The notes below the pieces were generated by a model that worked only from the letters and a program-made list of their open reading frames with translations, was not told where the DNA came from and ran no database searches. A program made the translations under genes and the position numbers. A DNA stretch of 52,168 nt from a virus, in the IMG/VR virus record IMGVR_UViG_3300027917_000058, positions 1 to 52,168 of that record; one strand, given 5' to 3'. Below are positions 39,977-48,765 of the stretch, in pieces (positions within the stretch are counted from its first letter, which is position 1; every line of letters starts with the position of its first letter).

Positions 39977-42900
39977 ACCCCCAAGGATTTCAGCATGGTG
40001 CGCCGGTTCTTCTGGATGACCTTCATCACCAGCATCTCCCCCTCCGGTGTGTTCATTTGATCCACAACCAGCCCGTCCGCGAGGCCGATCGTCAACTCGC
40101 CTCGAAAATTCTTTGTCGTCTGTACTGGTCTGCTCCCGCCGACGATCCCGCCACTGGCGTACTGCTTCAGATTCGCGATCTCCCTCGGCATAGCTCCAGC
40201 GTTCAGCCGGTGGAAGAAATCAGTACCATACTTCCTGACCGATGCCGCCCTGACCACGAACTCCCCGGCAGAAAGACGTGCCAAGATGCTGTCAGACGTT
40301 GAGGTACCCGGGCCGATGACGGTCCCGCCGCCAGCACGACGGATGAACGGACCAGCGATGGAACGCGGTGCGACGTAACCGCCTCTCGCTGCCGCACCAA
40401 TGGTTTGAAATCCCGGGATCGATTGGAGGATTTTGAGCGCGATGGCGCGAGCGGCAAGTTCGACCATCTGCTGGGCGATTTGGCCCAAGAGGTTCCTGAT
40501 GCTTTCCAGAGAGCCGACAAGGTTCGTGAAGGCGTCCCCAAGGCTATCCGCTTCCGTTACAGCACGGGTCAGGTAATTCGCGAGTTCGGACGCGGCAGCT
40601 TGCCCCGCCGCCTGACGGAAATCAAACCAATGATCCCGGAGCCGTTTTACCGTATTCTCCAGCTTCCGCATCTCAGATTCCATCGCATCAACATTCGCAA
40701 TGGCGTCTGGATCACCAAGCAGTTCCGCCTGTTCTCGTATCAGAGGAAGCAGTTGTCGCATGATGCCCAGAAGCTTCTCGTACTGAGAAACCATCATCTC
40801 CTGGGCTTCCTCCTGAGAAACCGCGCCGACCTCACGAAGCTGCTCGATTTCGCTGATCGCGTTCCGTGTTGCCGCCTGAGCCCGCTGAAGCTGCTCCTCG
40901 TACATCCCCAGGCTTTCTCGCGCCACTTCAAAGCCGATATAGGCATCCAGTTGGGACAACCAATCTTTGGCATCTCGGGCAACCGCCTCATCCGTGTACC
41001 GCGCCATCGCTTCCAGTTCCAATCGATATTCGCGGTACTGCTCCGCCAGCCGTCGCCGTGTTGCTTCCGCCGCATCGCCAATCGCCTTGAGGGTGCCAAC
41101 CTCGATCTTCCCGGCTTCAGCCGCGAATTTGATCTGCTCGTTCCTGCGGGCGAGTTCGTTCTGGATGAGCTTGATCTGGGCCTGAGTCTGAAGTTGGAGG
41201 ATTTGGATGTCTTCCCGGCCAGCCTTCTTCGGGTCGTCCGCATACACCGCCTGAAGCTGTTGCCTGAGAGCGATCTGCAAGGTGATCGCTTCCTGTTGCG
41301 CCTGATTCAGAAGGTCATAGTAATCGAGATAGCTGATGATGTTGCGTTCGAACTGGTCCTTGAGTTCGGCTTCCCGGACCTGAAGCCGGTTCTGGATTCT
41401 GGCGATCTGCGTCTCGATGTCAGCCGCCCGCGCCTCGGCATCTTCTTCGGTCCCTCCCCTCCCCTCGATGCGGTACTTCTTCCCAAGCCGCCGCGCCCGC
41501 AATGCCTCCAGTTCCGCTTCCTCCCTTTTGATGTTCTCAGCGAGTTCGGAAAGCTGATTGGTCAGTTCGGCAATGGTGTTGTCGTCGCGGATCCCCCGCA
41601 ACCATCTCTGCACTGAGGCAAGCGGAGCCACGGTGCTTTCTTCCGCCACGCGGCCATATTCCTTCAACTGTTCAAGTTCGAACGTCTGCTGGGCCTGGAG
41701 TCTCCGGCTGGCGTCGAGTTTAGCCTGAACCTGCGCGATCTGGGCATCGATCACACGGTTGATCGCCGCCTCATAGGCTTCCTCGTCGCCCGTAGCATCT
41801 TGGACAGCACGCGCATAGTCTGGATGGAGTGCGTTGAGTTGCGTAATGATGTCTTCCATACGTTCATGCGCTGCGGCCACCTTCTCCGTCTGGACCTCAT
41901 TATTCTCCAGGGCATTGGCAAGTGTGGAATACTCCCTTGCAAGTTGCTGGGCCTGACCCGCCTGACGATCGAGACCGACGATCGCGTTCGTCTGCTCCTC
42001 GTTCGCCCTCGTCATGGCCTGAACAGCCTCGGCCTCGGTATCAATGAAGTGGTCGAGGGTCGTGACGAGAACCGTTAGTGCCGCCGTTACCCCTGCGATG
42101 GTCACGGCAACGGGACCCAGCACCGCATTGATGATGGCGAATGTTCCGATTCCACCCAGCCCAAAAAGCCCAGCGGCCAGTATCGGCTGGCGACCGATGG
42201 TCTTCATCGTGTCGGCAATCGACTCGATCACGTTCTGGACATGGTCCCCCTCTACACCCCATTTCGTGATTCCCAGCCCGATCTTTGTCACGCCGGTAAT
42301 CATCTCACCGAACCCCCGGGTGAGTTCACCGACAGCGAAGATCATTGCGTTGATCTGTTCTTGGTTCCGCTCTAGCCAGGAATTTAGGTTTATGGCTGTA
42401 TTCAGCGCACCTTCGAACGCCCCTGCGACCTGATCCCCCACTCCTGCAAAGACGTTTGAGATCGTCTTGACCAGCGTTGAGAACTCCTTACTGATCTCAG
42501 CCGTATCGAAGTCGAAGATCCTCTGGACCGCGCCCAACCCCCGCTGCCTGACGGCTTCGAACATGGGGAACGTCACCTCGCCAGCGAACAGTTCGAACGT
42601 CTCCTTCACGTTCGATTTCAGTGCTGCCCACGTCTCGACAATACGTTCTCCTGCGATGCCGAACGCTTCAAACGATTCCAACAGAAACTCGGCCAACCGC
42701 CCCTGTTCCTTGGCGAGCCGAATCTGCTCGTTCGTCAGACCCAGAGCCTTCGCGATCCGGGTGTTCTGATCGATGATCCCGCCCAGGATAGACCGGATTT
42801 CCTCGTTGAGTTGCCGATATGGGACCCCCAGGGCTCCCGCAGCCTGGGCGATACGGATGGTGACGGTTCGGATCTCATCAAGCGTGAGTCCGGTCGCGAG

Positions 42901-43386
42901 CCCTGCACCGACAGCCTGTTGGAAGGCATCCACCAATTCCTTCGTCGTTGCCGCCGTCTGGATGCCCGCGATCCTGAGCTTCCTGACCTGATCGGTGGCT
43001 GCCGTATAAGCAGCATCTAGGGCCTCGACGCCCTGAAGCTGTCTGCCCGTCTCGTCATAGAGGTCGGCCTGGGCAGTGATGAGGGAAGCGATGGCGAGCC
43101 GGGATTGCTCGATTACTTCATTGTATTCCAGCCCCGCAGCGGTGGCGTTCTTGAACGCGCCCGTGATCGCGCTGAATCCACGGACGACCCCAAGATAGGC
43201 AATGGTACGGAGGGCGATGTTGCGGAAGGACCGGCCAAGCTCATGGGTGTTCCGGGTGGTCCTTTTTACCTCATCGGCAGAGCCCCGGACGGCAGTTTTG
43301 ACCTTCCTGATGGAGCCCAACAGGGCGTTGAGGTTCTTTTCGGTGAAAACGACCCCGAACCGTACTTCCCCGCCAGTAGGACTCAT
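39973..43386 (-). CDS. Tail tape measure protein
   Basis: At 1137 residues this is the longest gene and sets tail length (about 170 nm at 1.5 angstrom per residue). The N-terminus is helical with TLGKVKTAV-type coils, hydrophobic stretches are near 395-450 (GLFGLGGIGTFAIINAVL), and a long coiled coil follows. The C-terminus has the conserved GGGTVIGPGTSTSDSI, RLSAGEFVVRA and LNAGAMPRE end. ATG 43386 overlaps the chaperone stop (ATGA), matching other siphophages. No lytic domain seen. Confidence 0.9.
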   Translation of the reverse strand: MSPTGGEVRFGVVFTEKNLNALLGSIRKVKTAVRGSADEVKRTTRNTHELGRSFRNIALRTIAYLGVVRGFSAITGAFKNATAAGLEYNEVIEQSRLAIASLITAQADLYDETGRQLQGVEALDAAYTAATDQVRKLRIAGIQTAATTKELVDAFQQAVGAGLATGLTLDEIRTVTIRIAQAAGALGVPYRQLNEEIRSILGGIIDQNTRIAKALGLTNEQIRLAKEQGRLAEFLLESFEAFGIAGERIVETWAALKSNVKETFELFAGEVTFPMFEAVRQRGLGAVQRIFDFDTAEISKEFSTLVKTISNVFAGVGDQVAGAFEGALNTAINLNSWLERNQEQINAMIFAVGELTRGFGEMITGVTKIGLGITKWGVEGDHVQNVIESIADTMKTIGRQPILAAGLFGLGGIGTFAIINAVLGPVAVTIAGVTAALTVLVTTLDHFIDTEAEAVQAMTRANEEQTNAIVGLDRQAGQAQQLAREYSTLANALENNEVQTEKVAAAHERMEDIITQLNALHPDYARAVQDATGDEEAYEAAINRVIDAQIAQVQAKLDASRRLQAQQTFELEQLKEYGRVAEESTVAPLASVQRWLRGIRDDNTIAELTNQLSELAENIKREEAELEALRARRLGKKYRIEGRGGTEEDAEARAADIETQIARIQNRLQVREAELKDQFERNIISYLDYYDLLNQAQQEAITLQIALRQQLQAVYADDPKKAGREDIQILQLQTQAQIKLIQNELARRNEQIKFAAEAGKIEVGTLKAIGDAAEATRRRLAEQYREYRLELEAMARYTDEAVARDAKDWLSQLDAYIGFEVARESLGMYEEQLQRAQAATRNAISEIEQLREVGAVSQEEAQEMMVSQYEKLLGIMRQLLPLIREQAELLGDPDAIANVDAMESEMRKLENTVKRLRDHWFDFRQAAGQAAASELANYLTRAVTEADSLGDAFTNLVGSLESIRNLLGQIAQQMVELAARAIALKILQSIPGFQTIGAAARGGYVAPRSIAGPFIRRAGGGTVIGPGTSTSDSILARLSAGEFVVRAASVRKYGTDFFHRLNAGAMPREIANLKQYASGGIVGGSRPVQTTKNFRGELTIGLADGLVVDQMNTPEGEMLVMKVIQKNRRTMLKSLGV

Positions 43387-44116
43387 TCTGGGTTCCCTCT
43401 CCTCAGAATCGACGGGAGTTTCGGAGGTTTCTTCAGCCCTCCCGCCACATGAAGACTCTGCTCATGCCTGAACTGCTCGATGGCACGGTCCCTCGCCTTC
43501 TGGACGAACGCCTCTAATCCATCCCGCATCCGTGTTCCAGCCACTTCGTCGTACTTGAGGGGGTCCCAGCCCGCAAGCTCCTGTATCACGACCCGAAAGT
43601 CGCCAAGTCGTCTGCCAGATCGGGCTCGCGCTCCATTTCCTCCTGAAGACGGACGACGAGATCCGGTGTCTTCGAAGAGTTCTGGAAAGTCTTCGTAGAT
43701 GCGAGCCCGCTCCAAAAAAAACTGAGAATCGCTTCGGCAAGGACAGCGTTCGCCTTTCCGATGTCTTCCTTGCCCTTCAGACCGCCGAAGAACTGTTTCA
43801 AATCCTCGGCGTAGCTCGGGGACCATGTCTTCCCCTTTTCCACCAGCAAGCCCGCCAGCACATCGAGATGTGCCCTCTGCTGGTAGCACCGGGATACGAT
43901 CCTCGTGGTGAGGCTTTCCACCTCATCATCCGACAGGACTTGCTCGGTTTCCAGAACTCTCTTGAGCATTGGTTCCACCGCGCTCATAAGCTCGGATCCA
44001 AGCCCCGCCTTCTCTGATGCCGTCTGAATCCACGCGAACTGATCGAAAGTCATGTCGTCCTCCTGGGTCGGGACGAACACCCTTCCTCCTAGCGTGACCT
44101 CTTTCTTCGCGTCCAT
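43383..44116 (-). CDS. Tail assembly chaperone, frameshifted G-T product
   Basis: A -1 slip on T-TTT-TTT (43721-43715) within an eight-T run joins the G reading frame (from ATG 44116) to the downstream frame ending at 43383. The tail reads AILSFF then LERARIYEDFPELFEDTG. The G frame alone continues to 43586. This is the conserved programmed -1 frameshift of siphophage tail chaperones, needed for tape measure assembly. The fused product would be 244 residues. Confidence 0.85.
43586..44116 (-). CDS. Tail assembly chaperone G, non-shifted product
   Basis: This 176-residue protein is read without frameshift. It begins MDAKKEVTLGGRVF, with AGGAG before ATG 44116. It is the major form of the chaperone. 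The region after residue 134 is an alternative C-terminus encoded in the G frame (SGLASTKTFQNSSK). It lies directly after the major tail protein, as expected. Confidence 0.8.
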   Translation of the reverse strand: MDAKKEVTLGGRVFVPTQEDDMTFDQFAWIQTASEKAGLGSELMSAVEPMLKRVLETEQVLSDDEVESLTTRIVSRCYQQRAHLDVLAGLLVEKGKTWSPSYAEDLKQFFGGLKGKEDIGKANAVLAEAILSFFWSGLASTKTFQNSSKTPDLVVRLQEEMEREPDLADDLATFGS

Positions 44117-44135
44117 TTCCTCTCCTGATGAACGA

Positions 44136-44166
44136 TGCCCCGGCACGGAGGGTCCGCACCGGGGCA
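44136..44166 (-). terminator. Hairpin between major tail and chaperone genes
   Basis: TGCCCCGG (44136-44143) pairs with CCGGGGCA (44159-44166), and CGGA with TCCG inside, an interrupted 12-bp stem. No T-run follows on the minus strand. It could attenuate transcription after the abundant major tail gene or protect that mRNA. Confidence 0.55.
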
Positions 44167-44204
44167 CCGGCAAACGTCACCCTCAAGCGACCATCAGCAG
44201 ATTA

Positions 44205-44984
44205 TCACCGATAGTCGTCGCGATCCACAGCCAGAAAGAACGGATCGTTGGGATGATTCGCGGAATCGTCCAGAGCCTCGCAGTTGAGGGTCCATTCCAG
44301 AAAATCATCGCCAATGAAGTCCAGCCCGCCTTCCGGCTCGATAGAAACATTGTGGACCTCTACGTCCATCGCTGGACCCGCTGCCGGATCCCCGATGAAG
44401 ACGAGTCTGCCGAAGATGTTCCCCGTGTCGCCGCCACGGATAGACATACTGCTGTCGGCGGCGTAGGAGTAATCGGCATCGATCTGGGTTGCGGCAGTGA
44501 GGTTGGCCCCACCCTCGATGATCTCAATGAGCCCCAAGGTGGCATCGGTGATGTTGTAGTCCGTGCCCTCGACCAAGGTGGTCGTGCCCTGAGTGAGTAC
44601 CACACTGCTGATCTGCCGGAACGCAGTCTGGTAGTACGCACCCTCGATCATCTGAGCAGCGGTCGCCAGCACCTCGCCCGTCACTGACGAAGAAGTCTGT
44701 GCGAGAGCGGCCAAGGACCCCATCGTGACGAGAGCGGCGTTCTGGGGGTTGAACTCCTGCCCGACGATGTTGACACGACAGGTCCGCTTGGACGTGACCT
44801 TCCGGTACGTGCCCAAGGACGCTGTCATGCGGTTGATGACCTCCCTCGTCTCGTCTTCGAAGGAGACTTGGAACTGTGTGCAGTTCCCCAAATGGACGAG
44901 CCCTTGATCCACGTCGCTTCGATCAAAAAAGACCTGGCCCGCCCCCAGAAGTAGGTTGGTGTTGTCCGGTGCAAGTGGTGACAT
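44205..44984 (-). CDS. Major tail tube protein
   Basis: 259-residue protein with alternating beta strands, an N-terminal LLLGAGQVFFD and a C-terminal GGLDFIGDDFLEW. Length, the position before the frameshifted chaperone and the beta pattern fit the tail tube subunit. GAGGA precedes ATG 44984. Confidence 0.75.
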   Translation of the reverse strand: MSPLAPDNTNLLLGAGQVFFDRSDVDQGLVHLGNCTQFQVSFEDETREVINRMTASLGTYRKVTSKRTCRVNIVGQEFNPQNAALVTMGSLAALAQTSSSVTGEVLATAAQMIEGAYYQTAFRQISSVVLTQGTTTLVEGTDYNITDATLGLIEIIEGGANLTAATQIDADYSYAADSSMSIRGGDTGNIFGRLVFIGDPAAGPAMDVEVHNVSIEPEGGLDFIGDDFLEWTLNCEALDDSANHPNDPFFLAVDRDDYR

Positions 44985-45000
44985 CGATCAATTCCTCGTC

Positions 45001-45246
45001 TCAGGGACTATGAAGTTCGGGCGTCTCTTCCGCGCCCTCCGTGGGTTCCTCTTGGGGCGTCTCCTCCTGCGGTTCGGACGCCGTACTCTTCTTCCGTGGT
45101 GATCGCACGGGCCGCGCCACTCCGATGTCGAGAAGCCATGCAGAACGAGCCGGGGTGACTTCGATCACATCACCCGCCTCGACAACCTTGCCTTTGTGGG
45201 TGTGACCAGCCCCCTTCTCCGTGATCTCCATTTTGACCAGATTCAT
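45001..45246 (-). CDS. Small late protein, 81 aa
   Basis: A basic N-terminal half with KGKVVEAGDVIEV and a Pro/Glu-rich acidic tail (EETPQEEPTEGAEETPE). It resembles small conserved proteins found between the tail terminator and tube genes in other siphophages (DUF7210-like). Function unknown. Confidence 0.6.
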   Translation of the reverse strand: MNLVKMEITEKGAGHTHKGKVVEAGDVIEVTPARSAWLLDIGVARPVRSPRKKSTASEPQEETPQEEPTEGAEETPELHSP

Positions 45247-45248
45247 GC

Positions 45249-45743
45249 CTAGCTCCTCACTTCGGGGTTATCTGTGCGCGTGTGGAAGTGGATCTGGATC
45301 GCGATCTCCCGCATGGACACCACCGCCGACGAATCGTCATACATCGTGACGAAATCCTCCTGCCCCTCCTCGCTGATCCAATGCGCGAGACCGCCCAGGG
45401 TCGGTTCGCTCTGCAACGCCTGGATCACCCAATTCGTTCCTTCGTCCACAGCGTCCGATGACAATAGCTCGTCCGCGTTTGCGGCGATGGCAATGGTCAG
45501 GTTCAGGACCCGTTTCAGGGCTGTACTCTTGTAATGGGAGCGTTCTGTCGGCTTCTGCCCTCCCATGTGGACGACCACCAGCGGCCCCTCTTGGACGTGC
45601 TTGGGCATGATCGGCCCGATACGTTCCCGCTGGACAGTCAGGTTGGATGGCGGGGTGAACGTATCCCCATCGATCGATACACTGGCTTCCTCCAGCCTTG
45701 TGACAACGGCTTTTTGGATCTGGAGTGCAACCGAATCAGCCAT
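45249..45743 (-). CDS. Putative tail terminator (gpU-like)
   Basis: The 164-residue protein is placed right after the head-tail joining gene, where lambda gpU lies. Its outline (LQIQKAVVTRLEEA start, conserved LNLTIAIAANAD core and ISEEGQEDF) resembles minor tail proteins that cap the tube. Supported by position and outline. Confidence 0.65.
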   Translation of the reverse strand: MADSVALQIQKAVVTRLEEASVSIDGDTFTPPSNLTVQRERIGPIMPKHVQEGPLVVVHMGGQKPTERSHYKSTALKRVLNLTIAIAANADELLSSDAVDEGTNWVIQALQSEPTLGGLAHWISEEGQEDFVTMYDDSSAVVSMREIAIQIHFHTRTDNPEVRS

Positions 45744-46798
45744 CAGGGTCTCAGGTTCCGTTTCAGGGCGATATAGGCTACGCCGCCATCAAGAGGGGTT
45801 TTCCACTCAGCGACGACCCAAGATTCGCCTTCGATCTTTATCAAGGTGTTCTCTTCCAGATCGGGAAACACCGTGGCGTCACCGATCAGGATTTTCGCGA
45901 GCCCCTGCACGGAGCCAAAGTTGCCCATGATGTCGTCGTAGGTCGGATCTTCGACATGGAAGTAGGCCTCCTGGCCCCGGTATGTCACCAGCTTCCCATC
46001 CGTGGCTTGGATGATCGCCTGGAGGTGCGTGTCCGGGAAGAACTCGCCATAGTCTAGAGGAGAAGGGATGACAGCCTCGGTCACGGGACCGGAGACATCG
46101 GTATCCTTCACGATCTCCGCATAGGGAGATCCGCTCTGATGAATAGTGACCGTGGCCCCATAGGAACTCGACTCCTCAAACTCGGTGACTGCGAATGGCT
46201 GGATCGTGAAGTCGGGTTCGTAGACGATGCTGCCATCGATCCCGTTCTTCAGGACCACACAGAGGATGTCTGCCTCCGGGCTTTGAAAGAGGATGGTATC
46301 ACCAAACTCTGAGCGACCAATCAGTATGTCCGCCGTGGTGTCTGCGATCACCGTGGTCGAGCCCACCACCACCGTAGAGCCCAGTTGTACCCAATCGTCG
46401 TCGCTCTCGGCCTCCTCCACGGCAACAGACCGGGAGACGTTCTTGTAGTAGAACTTGGCTTCCCGTTGGCCAGATCCATTGTCCACTCGCAGGGTGCCGC
46501 GAAGGATCAGGAACCCGCCGTCTGCGATCGTCGGTTTCGCAGTGGAGATCATCGACCCCGAACTGGAGCCGGTATGCCAGAATATGGCGGGGAAGCCTCC
46601 ACTGCCGCTCTGGATCCTAAGCCCGAATCCGCCAACGCCATCCTCGTACTTACTCACAAGGACAGCGTGTTTTGTCGGCGTCCAATCCGCCATAGCCAAT
46701 GCAATTCTCACATCGAGATTGATGATGTCGAACGCAGGGCTATCAGGCGAGGATGTGTAATTGTCCTCGTTCCCTGGCAGGAAGAGTTTGGACGCCAT
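45743..46798 (-). CDS. LamG domain fused to a gpFII-like head-tail joining domain
   Basis: Residues 1 to about 215 form a LamG/concanavalin-like domain (DVRIALAMADWTP, TADILIGRSEFGDT, GIDGSIVYEPDF). Residues 245-351 match the lambda gpFII head-tail attachment fold (TYRGQEAYFHVEDPTYDD, VFPDLEENTLIKIEGESWVVAEW, DGGVAYIALKRN). gpFII plugs the portal-tail junction. The fusion would place a putative sugar-binding domain at the head-tail connector. LamG domains are common in tails but I know of none attached here. Start ATG 46798, stop overlapping the next gene. Confidence 0.7.
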   Translation of the reverse strand: MASKLFLPGNEDNYTSSPDSPAFDIINLDVRIALAMADWTPTKHAVLVSKYEDGVGGFGLRIQSGSGGFPAIFWHTGSSSGSMISTAKPTIADGGFLILRGTLRVDNGSGQREAKFYYKNVSRSVAVEEAESDDDWVQLGSTVVVGSTTVIADTTADILIGRSEFGDTILFQSPEADILCVVLKNGIDGSIVYEPDFTIQPFAVTEFEESSSYGATVTIHQSGSPYAEIVKDTDVSGPVTEAVIPSPLDYGEFFPDTHLQAIIQATDGKLVTYRGQEAYFHVEDPTYDDIMGNFGSVQGLAKILIGDATVFPDLEENTLIKIEGESWVVAEWKTPLDGGVAYIALKRNLRP

Positions 46799-46803
46799 CG
46801 GGC

Positions 46804-47109
46804 TTAGTCACTCCCTCCCAGAGCCGCTTCGATGGCGGCTGCACTTTTCGGCCCGATCCCCTTCAGCGATGTCAGGTCGTCCACTTTTAGGAGTGATTCC
46901 ACGGTAGCAAACCCAGCCGCCTCAAGGATCGAGCGGTACGGAAAATCATCCGGCAGCTTCACCTCCGTCAGTTCTGCCGGTTCCATGATTTCGACCGCGT
47001 GTCCGATCTTCTCCAGATCCTTCTGGCTCACGTCGAGGATTTCGGACGGCGTGCCGGGGATGTGCCATCGGCTTCCCCGCTTGATCGTTTGTAACGCTTT
47101 GGCCTTCAT
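46804..47109 (-). CDS. HhH protein at the gpFI position
   Basis: I start it at ATG 47109 with GGAGAG upstream. The 101-residue protein ends in a helix-hairpin-helix module (FPYRSILEAAGFATVE, LTSLKGIGPKSAAAIEAAL). It lies between the capsid and gpFII genes, where lambda has gpFI, a packaging accelerator that contacts the prohead and terminase. The same HhH fold caps the small terminase, suggesting a functional link. Exact role unknown. Confidence 0.6.
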   Translation of the reverse strand: MKAKALQTIKRGSRWHIPGTPSEILDVSQKDLEKIGHAVEIMEPAELTEVKLPDDFPYRSILEAAGFATVESLLKVDDLTSLKGIGPKSAAAIEAALGGSD

Positions 47110-47133
47110 CGTGCCTCTCCTCTCTTGCGATAT

Positions 47134-47210
47134 GGCTGGGCTGAGAGCCCCCATCCGGGGAACTCCCAGCCGCAGCCGGTCAGCGGGTTGGCTAGGATCA
47201 ACCGGCTGAC
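47134..47210 (-). terminator. Tandem hairpins after the major capsid gene
   Basis: GGCTGGG (47134-47140) pairs with CCCAGCC (47165-47171) around an inner CCCC/GGGG stem; a second 12-bp stem, GTCAGCGGGTTG with CAACCGGCTGAC (one mismatch), spans 47179-47210. Both lie in the gap between the capsid stop and the next ATG. No T-run, so this is more likely an attenuator or mRNA-stabilising element of the abundant capsid transcript than a full terminator. Confidence 0.55.
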
Positions 47211-47218
47211 GCTACCGC

Positions 47219-48259
47219 TTACCCATTCAGAACGTCACAGAACAAGCTGGCGTTCGGGCGGTAAGGCACGACGAGCGGTGCGCTCTGCATGAGCAGCAAA
47301 CGCCGCGAAGGATCTTCCTCGACCCAGGACTTCAGGAAGAGGCGGCTGGCGCGATGGCTCGCGGCGTAGTCCTTGACCATGCCGTAGTGCCGCACGCCCT
47401 CCAGATCGTTGCCGTTGATGACGATGACGGAGCCGCTGGGCATCATATTCCCAGCCGTGCCGTCCTCATCAATGTACACATCGGAATAGACCCAGATGTT
47501 GAAGTCCCCGATGGAGCCTGGATTCCGAACGCGGTTGGCCGCGAGCGGACCCGTCTCAGCCCGGGAGGTGGAACCCCTCCGGGTTTCGAGCAGGGCAGTG
47601 ACCGCCGTATGCTGCCTGAACACAGCCCAGACATCCGGGGCCATGATGACATCGCGGGCCACCCCGCCTCCGTTGGTCTGGATCAAACCAGCCCATGTCT
47701 CGATGTCGCCAATCGGATCGGAGGCGGTGGTGTCCGACCACTTGTCCGTGCCGGTCAAGTCGGCAACAGTCAGGGCTGCGGCTCGCCCGAAGTCCACGAC
47801 CACATCATCGAACCCCTCACCGGAGATCGTGACCGTGCCCGTGCGAAGCACTTCGGAAGCCATCACCTCTTCCCGGCGCGTGAGCATCCGGTTCTGGTTC
47901 TGTACCGCCTGAGCGAGAAGACGCTGTGTCCGCTCCGCAGCCGAAAGGGAGCCCAAGGGCTGCTCGCCGGGGAGCCTCTTGACCGGAGCGTCTGGGTCCC
48001 AGAGCCGCTTGTCCTTGATGTACGCGGGCTTGAAGGTGTTGGTGGTGTACCCCTCATGCTCGACAATCCTGCCAGCCTTGAGAGGTGATACGAACGGGCT
48101 GATCCGGGGCTGTTCGTCCGTCACGTCGAAGTGAATCTCCTCCGACTCCTCAACCTGTTCGGTCCTGAAGAACGAGTTGAGGAAGAACGCAGCCGGATCG
48201 ATCTCCAGCTGCGCGACGACCCGGGCCAGCACGCCGGTTGTGAAAATATCGAGTGCCAC
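47219..48259 (-). CDS. Major capsid protein, gpE family
   Basis: 346-residue homologue of the lambda capsid protein E: LDIFTTGVLARVVAQLE start, KDKRLWDPDAPVKRLPGE and RREEVMASEVLRTGTV. It forms the icosahedral shell with the decoration protein upstream. It uses GTG 48259 with a GGAGG site, an unusual start for the most abundant structural protein. Confidence 0.9.
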   Translation of the reverse strand: MALDIFTTGVLARVVAQLEIDPAAFFLNSFFRTEQVEESEEIHFDVTDEQPRISPFVSPLKAGRIVEHEGYTTNTFKPAYIKDKRLWDPDAPVKRLPGEQPLGSLSAAERTQRLLAQAVQNQNRMLTRREEVMASEVLRTGTVTISGEGFDDVVVDFGRAAALTVADLTGTDKWSDTTASDPIGDIETWAGLIQTNGGGVARDVIMAPDVWAVFRQHTAVTALLETRRGSTSRAETGPLAANRVRNPGSIGDFNIWVYSDVYIDEDGTAGNMMPSGSVIVINGNDLEGVRHYGMVKDYAASHRASRLFLKSWVEEDPSRRLLLMQSAPLVVPYRPNASLFCDVLNG

Positions 48260-48314
48260 AGTGGTTCCTCCAGTTGAATGATCGCCTTAGCGTGTCTTGG
48301 CAGTGCTACCCGGA

Positions 48315-48710
48315 TCAAACCGGGGTCGCGGTCACTGGATCGACCAGATAAATCTGGTAGTCCCAGAGTCCTTGCTTGATCGACGCGGCAGTGTGGCCCG
48401 TGCCGATGGTGAGTTGATCCTGATTGAACCGGCCCCGGGTGTAGGCGTGCATCACCTTGTCCCCACCCGAAGCGTCCATGTCCTCTGCGGCGATGAGGCG
48501 CGGATTCTCGCTGCCGTCCGTGGAAGCGGAAAGCGAAGCAGCCGCCTTGCCGCTCGCTGTGATGATGCCCAGCACCGTGCCGCGCACCACGTTTTCTCCG
48601 CTGACCAGGGTAATCTCCTCTGCCTGTGCGCTGGGCTCACCGCCCGCCAACAGGTTGTCGGGAGTGTAGGTCCCCTGTGCAGCAAAAGACGGGTCCATTC
48701 CTTCAGCCAT
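48315..48710 (-). CDS. Head decoration protein, gpD-like
   Basis: 131-residue protein of the lambda gpD/HDPD family (NLLAGGEPSAQAEEITL, RGTVLGIITASGK, KVMHAYTRGRFN). It trimerises on the shell to stabilise the full head. GGAGGA precedes ATG 48710. Position between protease and capsid matches lambda. Confidence 0.85.
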   Translation of the reverse strand: MAEGMDPSFAAQGTYTPDNLLAGGEPSAQAEEITLVSGENVVRGTVLGIITASGKAAASLSASTDGSENPRLIAAEDMDASGGDKVMHAYTRGRFNQDQLTIGTGHTAASIKQGLWDYQIYLVDPVTATPV

Positions 48711-48765
48711 TGTGATTTCCTCCGAACAGAGTTCCCAAAAGGATTGCGATCAGATCACCACGTCA

